The position numbers and the translations under genes are program-made. Under the pieces are notes generated by a model. It saw only the letters and a program-made list of their open reading frames with translations, made no database searches and was not told where the DNA came from. From Caldilineaceae bacterium SB0661_bin_34 (GTDB lineage Bacteria > Chloroflexota > Anaerolineae > Caldilineales > Caldilineaceae): a stretch of DNA of 64,000 bases. Positions within the stretch are counted from its first letter, which is position 1, and the number at the start of each line of letters is the position of its first letter. Of this stretch, positions 1 through 7,796 are shown piece by piece. The DNA lies in the NCBI GenBank assembly GCA_009841145.1, contig VXMJ01000073.1:1-64000 (forward strand), given 5' to 3'.

Positions 1-34
1 GCAGTAGGCCCCGGCTGCAGCCGGGGCCTACTGC
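1..34. repeat. 34-bp perfect palindrome beside an IS-end-like sequence
   Basis: The first 34 bases read the same on both strands (half-site GCAGTAGGCCCCGGCTG). Read on the minus strand, the flank at 36-51 resembles the sequence just before the second long palindrome at 15411-15450, where it is the last codons of an IS5-type transposase. I infer the decayed 3' end of a related element, cut by the window edge. It would also fold as a strong hairpin. Confidence 0.5.
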
Positions 35-237
35 GTTTGGCTAACATACTAGTTACTGCAGCACGCCTAAATCTCACTTCCAGACAGCCGGGATCGATGG
101 GTTGCCTTCAGGAAACGGCCGACATCGTCCCCGCACTGATGCGGCACCCGACCATGCGCATGGTCAAGCTTCAGATGAAGGTTTTCCAACTGCTTCTGCA
201 ACTTGATAGGGAAGGTTCCCTTCGCTCGGGCAAGGCC

Positions 238-1662
238 TTAGGACCTGAGGGAGATCGAGTTCTCCGCACTGCTGGTTGTGGTGGCGTTGGGGGACTGTTT
301 CAGTTTGGCCTTGATTTCTTCGTGGTAGGTCTTGGTGATGGGGTAGTACCTGATTACCCAAAGCGATCCGGCAACCATCAAAGTAGGCAGAATGCCAATG
401 ATAAAGCGCAGGGCCACCACCACGGTCTGTGGTTGGGCTATATCCGTTCCGGCCGTGCCCTCAATGAGGCCTGAGCGCGCCAGGATGAAGTTTACGACCA
501 AGACCGCCAAGGCGGATCCCAGTTTCCGAAAAAATGTCAAGTAGGCTGTGAAGATCCCTTCCCGCCGTTCACCGGTTTGTAGTTCGTCGTATTCTATGAC
601 GTCAGGCAACATGGCCCCCGGCACCGTTATGCCAGCCCCATAGATAAAGCCCAGCCAAAGACAGTAGGGCACGAAGGCCCTGAACCCACCGGTCGGGAAC
701 ATGGCAGCAAGTGGGATCGACACTATCCAGGCCGCACCCACCAGGAGATAGGAATTGCGCTTGCCAAATCGGGTTATCAGGAGGTTTGTCAGAGGCATTG
801 TGACCAAGGCCCCCAACAACAGCAGGCCTGCCAGGGTGTCGTCCATGCCGGCGGGAGCCTGTAACACAAATTGCAAATACCAGATGAAGGAAACCACCAC
901 GAATTCCAGACCCGTGAACGCCAAGAAGTAGGACGCGGAAAGAGCACGGAAAGGCTGATTTCGAAATACCGCCTGAAAGGCACTTAACGGATTGATTTGC
1001 TTGGGAACCCGTACATGCGCGGGTTCCCGAAGGCGCCAGAAGATGAGAACCGGCGCGATCATCAGGGACAGTCCAAACAGCCAACCGGCCACCATATACC
1101 CCTGCAAAATGTTGTCAGCCCATCCCCACGCGATCGTGAAGTCTTCGGCAACCCTTTTGAACATGCCCGCCGTGATCAGGGCTCCCAGCAGGTAGAAGGC
1201 ATTGCGCCAGGCCACGATCGAGATGCGGTGACTATAGTCATGCGTGATTTCGGCCAGTAGTGCCGTATGGGGTACGGCGAAAACGGTGTACACCGTGTCC
1301 AGAGCCAAGCTGACTATCACAAAATAGACAAACAGCCACGCGGTACTTGCTGCGGGTGGGCGGAACCACAACAGGGCAAACAGCAACCCCAGGGGCAACG
1401 CCGCCATCAACATCATGGGGCGCCTACGTCCCCACCGCGTACTCAGGCGATCACTGATGACGCCGACCAGGGGATCATTGACTGCGTCCCAGATGCGGCC
1501 CAACAGCAGGATTAGGCCCACCATGTTGGGGACCAGCCCTACCACACTCACCAGGAAATAATTCAGGAAGAGGGACCGCGTTGTGCCGGCAATGGCGGAA
1601 GTCCATTCACCGGAGCCATAGACCACTTTATCCAGGAGTGACAATCTTTCTTCAACAGTCAT
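238..1662 (-). CDS. GPH-family sugar:cation symporter (MFS)
   Basis: A 474-aa polytopic membrane protein predicted to import a glycoside, pentoside or hexuronide with a cation. The N-terminal half contains the family's loop pattern (DAVNDPLVGVISDR followed by RWGRRRP, about residues 60-82), the cytoplasmic loop 2-3 signature of MelB-like transporters, and about twelve hydrophobic segments follow. Length is normal for the family. The ATG at 1662 is the first start, with a weak AGG about 8 bases upstream. The substrate cannot be read from sequence. The sugar-catabolic content of the rest of the window makes a plant or algal oligosaccharide plausible. It stands alone, next to a decayed methylase fragment. 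Confidence 0.85.
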   Translation of the reverse strand: MTVEERLSLLDKVVYGSGEWTSAIAGTTRSLFLNYFLVSVVGLVPNMVGLILLLGRIWDAVNDPLVGVISDRLSTRWGRRRPMMLMAALPLGLLFALLWFRPPAASTAWLFVYFVIVSLALDTVYTVFAVPHTALLAEITHDYSHRISIVAWRNAFYLLGALITAGMFKRVAEDFTIAWGWADNILQGYMVAGWLFGLSLMIAPVLIFWRLREPAHVRVPKQINPLSAFQAVFRNQPFRALSASYFLAFTGLEFVVVSFIWYLQFVLQAPAGMDDTLAGLLLLGALVTMPLTNLLITRFGKRNSYLLVGAAWIVSIPLAAMFPTGGFRAFVPYCLWLGFIYGAGITVPGAMLPDVIEYDELQTGERREGIFTAYLTFFRKLGSALAVLVVNFILARSGLIEGTAGTDIAQPQTVVVALRFIIGILPTLMVAGSLWVIRYYPITKTYHEEIKAKLKQSPNATTTSSAENSISLRS

Positions 1663-1725
1663 TTGGGACCTAGGAGTGCAACGAAACTTGATGACGTTGG
1701 AACAGCCGCGCGCAGTACGTCCGGC

Positions 1726-1996
1726 GGCGGGCCTGAGGACATGGCAGGCTGGTTTGTCGATACGGACTACAACGAAGAGTATCTTCGTGCGACAGGTCTG
1801 CTTCCTCGGCGAGAAGGACCCCCACAGGGCACTTCAAACTACGCTGAAGGTAGAGATTGACAAGGATACGTGGGCCACACTGAAACGGGCGACCTTCCGT
1901 CCGTTTGACAAGTCGAAAACGGGACGGATTGCGGTGAAGGTCATCAATCACTTGGGCGACGAGGTGATGAAGGGGCTCAACGTGTCCTGGAATTGA
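1726..1996 (+). pseudogene. C-terminal remnant of a type III-like DNA methylase
   Basis: Two frames on the plus strand together match the last ~85 residues of the intact methylase at 16754-19594. The first frame gives GWFVDTDYNEE (intact copy: CWFIDTDYNQE). After a frameshift near 1780 the second gives FVRQVCFLGEKDPHRALQTT, then RPFDKSKTGRIAVKVINHLG. There is no start codon and no catalytic region, so this is a dead 3' scrap from recombination with, or decay of, a second restriction-modification locus. Confidence 0.85.
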
Positions 1997-2052
1997 CAGC
2001 GAGGATCGGAATGGACGGAACCCTGGAGGCAGTTCTTCGTTTCAGGTGAGGT

Positions 2053-3303
2053 CTACTCTGGAATCACTGCATTGGGTGCAAAGCCCTCCGCCAGCCAGTG
2101 CATGCAGATGGTGCAACCGGGCCGGCCCAGATGAGTGCCAAGCTCGGGGGCAATGCCTTCGAGATCGGACTGCGTCAGTGAGACGCCGGCCGGGACGACC
2201 AGGTTGCCTTGATTGTCGCGGATGGGGCCGGTGAAGATGTCGAAATGGGTGAACTCCCCGCTCTGCATGGCCTGCAGGACGGCGCGTACTTCCGGCACGA
2301 CCCAGTCCGGGACTGTCGGTTGAGGAACCTGTCCCTCCATGAAGCCGTAGATGCCCAGCATGTCTTCCGGGAATCCGTAGTAGTGGTTGCCTGATGGGAG
2401 GGTTCCGTCCATCATGTCCTGGACAATGAGGACATAGGCGGGACCCCATCGCCAGTAGGTGGCGGTCAGGCAAGCGTCGGGCGCGTCTTCGCAGGCACTG
2501 GCGCGCTTGTCCGGAATGTACATGAAACTTCTGCCATCTCCAAGCAGGAGAGGGAGCGGAGCGCTCGTGGCACTCGCGATCACTGTGATGCCGGCATCCA
2601 GCATGGAGGCTGCCGCCACAGCCTCCGCCTCTGGATCGTCCCAACTCATAAGCCAATGCAGATCCATCACACAGTCGGGGCAGGTACGTCGCATGCCCAG
2701 GGCTAGGGCATTGCCCAGCCGTACAATCTCGGGGACGGGGACCGTGGCCAGATATCCGACCCTGTAACTACCGTCCTCGGCCGCCCGTGCCCCGGCAACC
2801 ATACCGGCCAAGTACTTGGATGCCTCCATGGCCCCGAAGAGGCTTGCGTAATTTGTGTCGTTGCTCTGTTGGCCCGAAACATTGACAAAGCCTTGGTTCG
2901 GAAACTCTTGGGCGACGGTGGCTGTCGCGTCCATGAAGCCGAAGGAAGTGGTGATGATCAGGTCGAAGCCCTTGTCGGCCAGATCGCGGAGGACGGATTC
3001 GCGCGTGACATCGTCCGTCACGTTTTCGACATGGGCGGTGGCTACACCTTCGACGGTGCGTTCAAGGTAGAGGCGGCCCTCGTTGTGGGCATGGTCCCAT
3101 CCACCGGCGGCAACTTCACCACCGTGGACAAGGACTGCGTTGAACGAGCCATCCACGGGATCCGGCAGGGCGGCAAACTGCTTGGCCTCTTCCTCTGCAG
3201 CCGGGGCCATGGCGGAACCATCTGCCGGCGGTGGCATCACACAGCCGGTCAGCAGCGTGGTCAGGAGGGCGAGGACGATCAGTGGCAAGGGACGGCCTGA
3301 CAT
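2053..3303 (-). CDS. BMP-family ABC substrate-binding lipoprotein
   Basis: A 416-aa secreted lipoprotein of the basic membrane protein (BMP/PnrA-like, periplasmic-binding type 1) family; known members bind nucleosides or related small molecules for ABC import. The open frame extends further upstream, but the ATG at 3303 is chosen because it gives a lipoprotein signal (hydrophobic run, then LLTGC) and has AAGGAA at suitable spacing. The mature part has family-like stretches: FDLIITTSFGFMDAT, YLAGMVAGARA and the YRVGYLATVPVPEIVRLGNA region. No permease or ATPase gene is adjacent, so its transporter partners must lie elsewhere or it acts as a sensor. Confidence 0.85.
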   Translation of the reverse strand: MSGRPLPLIVLALLTTLLTGCVMPPPADGSAMAPAAEEEAKQFAALPDPVDGSFNAVLVHGGEVAAGGWDHAHNEGRLYLERTVEGVATAHVENVTDDVTRESVLRDLADKGFDLIITTSFGFMDATATVAQEFPNQGFVNVSGQQSNDTNYASLFGAMEASKYLAGMVAGARAAEDGSYRVGYLATVPVPEIVRLGNALALGMRRTCPDCVMDLHWLMSWDDPEAEAVAAASMLDAGITVIASATSAPLPLLLGDGRSFMYIPDKRASACEDAPDACLTATYWRWGPAYVLIVQDMMDGTLPSGNHYYGFPEDMLGIYGFMEGQVPQPTVPDWVVPEVRAVLQAMQSGEFTHFDIFTGPIRDNQGNLVVPAGVSLTQSDLEGIAPELGTHLGRPGCTICMHWLAEGFAPNAVIPE

Positions 3304-3772
3304 GGGAAGTTTCCTTGGTGGTGAACCTGTGACGCTCTGGTGGCTGCTGTTGTGGCCGTTCAGGGGGGAACGGCTTGCCGGAGATGTCGGGATCCTGCAT
3401 CGGTTCGGCGCGCAGGGCCAGTACCGTAGGACCACCGACAAGCCGTCAGCTGATAGGGAGTGTGGTGACGCGACCGATATTCTGTTCTTCATCGGACCAA
3501 TGGGTACAGTTTCGGATTCGTTGACAGGTCGAGGCTGGAAGGGACGAAGAGGCCCATTGGGCTCCGATGAGGCCAATCCGGCCCCCTGGTGTTGTTCTTG
3601 GCAGGCTATTGGGAGTTATTGTCCTGCACTGGTTAGCCTGGGTCATTCTGATGGCCCTGCGTCTCTTGACCTAAACCGTACCGCCCACTCTGTACAAAAG
3701 CCCCAATGACTACAATGTGCTTTAAGCCAAGGTCAGGTCCGGCTGGGTAGGGGAGGCCCAAGGGGATGAAGC
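3304..3772. other. Intergenic, divergent promoter space
   Basis: About 470 bases between the divergently oriented BMP lipoprotein and the DprA-like gene. I see no coding pattern, RNA gene or convincing hairpin. It should hold the promoters of both flanking genes. AAGGGGATGAAGC immediately before 3773 is a good ribosome-binding site for the DprA-like reading frame. Confidence 0.4.
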
Positions 3773-4672
3773 ATGACGCCGAAGACTATGCCGGAACACT
3801 CGTTGTTCACAGCGCGTCCGGTTTCACCGTTCCTTGAAATGGGTGCCTATGAGGCACTGTGGTCCAAGCACGGAACCACGTTCAAATCACTGTCGGAAAG
3901 GTTTGCCCGGCATCCCGGCAGCGTTCCGTCGGACTTCGTCCCGCAAAGCGAGGCGCGCGACTGTGCAATGTTGGTCAAGCGACGCTTCGACGCGGCCGAA
4001 GCCAAGGGATTTGGAGTACACGTCCACGGCACGGGTGAATACCCATGCAACTGCGCGATGCCGTCCACCCTGTTGCGTTGCTCTACTACAAGGGGTGGTG
4101 GGACTTGGTGAACTCGCGCTCGGTCGCGGTTGTCAGCTCCCGGAAGCCTTCACTCGAAGGGTTGTCACGAGCACGCCGCCTTGTTCGTGAGTTGGTGGCG
4201 GACGACTTCACCGTCGTATCAGGTCTCGCTGCAGGCATCGACCGCGTCGTCCATGAGACAGTCATTGAGGAAGATGGCCGTACGATTGCAGTCATCGGCA
4301 CGCCGCTGTCACACGTCTACCCCAAGGAAAACATCTCACTGCAATACCACATTGCGACCCACTTCCTAGTCGTCAGTCAAGTTCCTCTCATTCGGTACGA
4401 GTCTCAAGACTACCGCCTCAACCGCTTCTTCTTTCCCGAGCGCAATGCCACCATGTCGGCATTGACCGAGGCAACGATTATCGTCGAAGCAGGTGAGAAG
4501 TCGGGTACGCTCATCCAGGCTCGCGCTGCGGCAAAAACGCAAGCTGTTTGTACTTGATAGCTGTTTCCGCAATCCGCGGTTGACATGGCCGGCCAGACTT
4601 GTGAAGCAAGGGGCCATCAGGATCAGGGACTACGATGAAGTTAAGCAGTACCTTTCCTCATCGTCTCATTGA
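3773..4672 (+). pseudogene. DprA/Smf-like protein, interrupted by two frameshifts
   Basis: Three frames in order encode one DprA-like Rossmann protein of about 300 aa: 3773 to ~4050 (starting MTPKTMPEHSLF), ~4050 to ~4540, then ~4540 to 4672 (starting near RKLFVLDSCF). The middle frame holds the family core: VVSGLAAGID, the HVYPKENISLQ region, FFFPERN, and IIVEAGEKSGTL. DprA proteins bind single-stranded DNA and load RecA during transformation; standalone DprA-like proteins also occur in defence islands. Both frame breaks are at short homopolymers (CCC near 4050, AAAAA near 4535), so assembly error is a real alternative to genuine decay. Neighbours are a TIR protein and restriction genes. Confidence 0.75.
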
Positions 4673-4832
4673 GGTTGACAACTTAACGCTATCGGATTAG
4701 GAACAAGGAGGGGTTGAGGGCTCCGGACGGTGGTCGAGCCATGTACGCGGCTTGGCTGCATTCTTGAGCCATCTCATGGAACTGCCACGATAGGACAACC
4801 CTCGGCGTGATTTGTGGGAGGGGAGATGCAAG

Positions 4833-5090
4833 TCAGTTCCTGAACAGGGCCGAATCCACGGGGATGACCGGGCGGATGTCCAGATTGTCGATGTGCCTTG
4901 TCAGCCTCTGGCGGCCGTCGGCAGTGGGGCGCGAGCCTTCGCTGCGCATGTGAATAGCTGGGCTGCGGCATTGGCCGACCGGACTAGTTGCCCGAACCGT
5001 GGAACACCAGTTGGTGATGCGTGCTGACCTCTCTGGGTGACAGCGTAGCCGAGACCTTCTCCTCCTGTCCCTCCGGCAGAGTGATCATGT
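4833..5090 (-). pseudogene. C-terminal fragment of phytanoyl-CoA dioxygenase
   Basis: The minus strand encodes a degenerate copy of the last ~85 residues of the intact dioxygenase at 20141-20938: MITLPEGQ, then VSTHHQLVFHGSGN, and in another frame LTRHIDNLDIRPVIPVD ending ALFRN-stop. At least one frameshift separates the parts, and the HxD iron-binding half is absent. It abuts an ISAs1 transposase fragment, which suggests IS-mediated rearrangement. Confidence 0.8.
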
Positions 5091-5209
5091 CCTGGGGGTG
5101 TCTCGAACGCCGTGGTCGGCGGCGCGGCCGCGGCCCCCGACCGGAGTGAAACTGTGAAGCGAGGCAAGGACGGGTCGAGCGGTGCCCCTGCGCGATCATG
5201 GGTGGGCAT

Positions 5210-5437
5210 CCGGGACGAGCTTGATCCCGACCACTGCTGGGCGGCGCTGGGCTGTGCGCGTCCGGATCACGCGGTCCTGCTACCACAACACCAACTTGCC
5301 TGTGGCATCGGGGCCCGCACAGCCGACCTGGTGCGCAGCCACTGGGACCTTGAGAACCGTTTGTACCGGGTGCTGGACAACACCTTCCAGGAGGACCGCT
5401 GCCGCCTGCACACCGGCCATGCCGCGCGCAACTACTG
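5210..5437 (+). pseudogene. ISAs1-family transposase fragment
   Basis: One frame reads LVRSHWDLENRLYRVLDNTF then QEDRCRLHTGHAARN, which is the conserved C-terminal block around the last catalytic glutamate of ISAs1-family DDE transposases (typically RGHWGIEN...FREDxxRxRxGHA). Upstream and downstream parts are missing, so it cannot be active. Its 3' edge runs into an IS-end motif at 5471. Confidence 0.7.
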
Positions 5438-5470
5438 TCAGCCTGTCTTTCTCTTTATTCCGACTTCAAG

Positions 5471-5487
5471 TTGTACAAAGTCCAGCT
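5471..5487 (+). repeat. Dispersed IS-end motif TTGTACAAAGTCCAG (copy 1)
   Basis: TTGTACAAAGTCCAGCT recurs at 12936-12950 just upstream of an IS701-like transposase, and as a head-to-head palindrome at 47047-47072. The position relative to the transposase suggests this is the terminal repeat of that IS family. Confidence 0.5.
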
Positions 5488-5539
5488 TATGGTTTCCTCA
5501 CTGGACGCAACCTGCCCGGCCCTGGGCCATTGTGCCCCA

Positions 5540-6406
5540 TTACAGGATACCCGCCTGTTTCAGGTGTGCGATTATTTTCTGGCTGGCCCGCTCCCAATCG
5601 GTCGTCAGGGCTTGTTCCCTCGCCACCATGCCTACAGGGTCCACGCCTCCTAACTTCACGAACACCCGGGATACACCTCGCATATAGGCGTAGCCTACTT
5701 CTTGGTCGGGCCATCCGCCGTTGTGGAAGTCATCGGTTATGAACCCAATGAATACGTCCATTGTGTTCAGTGCGTTGAGTATCTCGTTCTGCCATATCGT
5801 GCTGGGGGTTACGTCTTCGTGAGCGAGGAAGCAGCTCAACCCCTGACTCTCCAGATGCTCACGCACATGGGCGATCTGTCCCCGATGGCTTGCGCGGTGG
5901 CTCAAGAACACTAGCTTCTTCCTATTGTAGTCGTCGCCCCAGACCCGGTTCATGTCTGCTTCTGACAACACAATCGGGAGGTTGCTGGCTTCGTGCAGCA
6001 ACCTCGTTGTTACTTCGAAAAGGTCAATGTCCTTGACTGCCCAATGGGTTCTGCGCCGCTCGAAAGGCATATTCCCCATTCCCAAGGCTTCAAATATCCT
6101 TTCTTCATTCATCACGATTTTGGGGTAAATGTTGGGAAGGGTGTAAGCGATCTCGAATCTCCGGTTGTCCAACTTCACTTCATTGATTCTTCCGATGACC
6201 CCCACAACGTCAATGCCTTCATAAGTGAAAAGGCAAGGAAGTTTCATCAGCGCATCAAAATCTGGACCGTCGCGGCCGGTGAATTGCTCCTTGACTGTAT
6301 CGTCCGTTTGCTCGAAGACACGTCCCTTCAGGAATCTAACATCGTGCAAACGGTCTTGATGATGTTCCCACTCGTCGTGAAACTGAGCTTTCAATAGGTT
6401 GTACAT
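5540..6406 (-). CDS. TIR-domain protein, candidate defence effector
   Basis: A 288-aa protein. Residues ~163-288 form a TIR domain: strand A KKLVFLSH, helix A with HLESQG, FLAHED (BB-loop region), the segment around MDVFIGFITDDF, then GGWPDQEVGYAY, whose Glu236 sits where catalytic TIR NADases carry their glutamate. The N-terminal ~160 residues match no domain I recognise and may be a sensor or scaffold. Bacterial TIR proteins usually consume NAD+ or make cyclic-ADPR signals during phage infection. No SIR2/ThsA-like or Argonaute partner lies beside it, so it would be an orphan TIR system. The ATG at 6406 is used. IS remnants flank it on both sides. Confidence 0.8.
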   Translation of the reverse strand: MYNLLKAQFHDEWEHHQDRLHDVRFLKGRVFEQTDDTVKEQFTGRDGPDFDALMKLPCLFTYEGIDVVGVIGRINEVKLDNRRFEIAYTLPNIYPKIVMNEERIFEALGMGNMPFERRRTHWAVKDIDLFEVTTRLLHEASNLPIVLSEADMNRVWGDDYNRKKLVFLSHRASHRGQIAHVREHLESQGLSCFLAHEDVTPSTIWQNEILNALNTMDVFIGFITDDFHNGGWPDQEVGYAYMRGVSRVFVKLGGVDPVGMVAREQALTTDWERASQKIIAHLKQAGIL

Positions 6407-6439
6407 TCCAAATCATCCCTTCTTCACAACGCCTCTTCC

Positions 6440-6770
6440 ATGTCCCGTCCCGCCACACGCTTCACAACGCTGCATGCCAAGCTCTGTATCACCATGTGTG
6501 ACGAGACTCCGAGGTCGGTGCCGACCGATAACCTTCGCCGCTTTCTGCACGGGGTTGTGAATTTGGGGCGTACGGGCATTTCCTGGCGGGATCTGCTGCC
6601 TCGTTTCGGCCACTGGAATAGCATCTTTTATCGCTTCCGACGCTGATGCCAGGCCGGACTCTGGGCGCGTATGCGGGCGACCGTGGCCAAGGACTGGGCG
6701 AATGCACGGATGCATCTGGACTCCCCTCACGTTAGCACAGCAGAGGCTCCGGGCGGCGCGGGAAGGCTCA
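6440..6770 (+). pseudogene. IS5-family transposase N-terminal remnant
   Basis: RRFLHGVVNLGRTGISWRDL then PRFGHWNSIFYRFRR is the conserved N-terminal block of IS5-family transposases (GxxWRDLPxxFGxWxSxxxRFRRW). A stop at ~6646 and a frame change lead into GLWARMRATVAKDWANARMH and LDSPHV, the start of the first catalytic region. The rest is gone; ISAs1 sequence follows directly. Confidence 0.7.
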
Positions 6771-6799
6771 GGACCGGAACCGGTGCAGTTACTGCACCA

Positions 6800-7343
6800 A
6801 GCTACATATCCTGAGCGATACCATCGGACGGTTGTCGCGCGTGCTTCTGACCTCTTCGACGATGCCGAGCGGGGCGCCTTCACGCCTGAGGCGGAGGACC
6901 GCTGCGAAACCGTCGAGTGGAACGGCGGACACACCTGCACGGTCCTGGGCGGCCCCGGCCTCGGCGAGTGGGTGGCAGACCCTGAGGCGTGGCCCGGCCT
7001 GCACACCTTGGTCCGGGTGCGCACGGAACGCAACAGGTACAGGGCCACCGACAGCGCGCCGTGCGCTACTTCATTTCCAGCCGGCCGGTGACCGCCGAGC
7101 CCTGCTGCAGCTGGTCCGTGGGGCATCGAGAACGGTCTGCACCGCACTCTGGACGTGCAGTTCCGGGAGGACGACTGTCGCCTGCGCCGGGGCCATGCTC
7201 CCGCCGTCATGGTTATCCTCAGACGGGCTGCCATGAACCTGGTGCGCCCGGTTCAGCAGCATTTCAGACCGGACTTGTCCATCGGGCTGCTGCGGGACAA
7301 GATCGGGCGCAACCCGGTCCTCCTGGCCCCGATCCTGACCTGA
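6800..7343 (+). pseudogene. ISAs1-family transposase remnant, frameshifted
   Basis: Successive frames give EWVADPEAWPGLHTLVRVRT, RAVRYFISSRPV, then GIENGLHRTLDVQFREDD with GHAP and LRRAAMNLV, ending at a stop at 7341-7343. This is the usual order of the C-terminal half of ISAs1 transposases. At least two frame changes are needed, so it is inactive. It is a more complete relative of the fragment at 5210-5437. Confidence 0.75.
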
Positions 7344-7796
7344 CCGCCACTTTGCGGTTGTCCAGGTCGGACACCTCGTCCAAATTCGCGTGTCAACTGA
7401 CTCCACATTCCGACCCGAACCACACCTCCGACTCAACCGCTTCGTTTGCTGGAAGTGTCTGGGTGGGTTGTGGATTTGTCAATAACCCACTTCCAACATT
7501 ACCTGCCGCCCATCACCGGATATGAAGCTGTCACCTTTGCTAGTTGGCGGGTATCCACACCTTGGCTCAAGCGATACTGACTGGGAATAACAGGGTCCTG
7601 TTGCCCCGTACGACCAGGCAGTGTTCCATCCGTGCAACGAGGCCGATTGCACCACTGCCCGTCGCGGACCGGCGGAAAGGTCATGCAAGGATTTACAATG
7701 CCGACTCGGGTTGACGGGTGAATGAGCCTCTGTTCGAGGGGCTGAGTACACTGAAGAAACCCACCCAAACGGACGATATCTGACCAAACTAGACGG
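7344..7796. other. Non-coding stretch before the helicase gene
   Basis: About 450 bases without a supported gene. An inverted repeat GTGGGTT (7463-7469) / AACCCAC (7484-7490) could form a small hairpin, and GGGTGGGTT here is echoed inverted near 7757-7766. The promoter for the restriction helicase should lie here, but I see no clear -35/-10 pair. Confidence 0.35.

Noticed and set aside
6413-7234. 273-aa minus-strand open frame
   Set aside because: It lies antisense to the IS5 and ISAs1 remnants, whose conserved blocks are on the plus strand.
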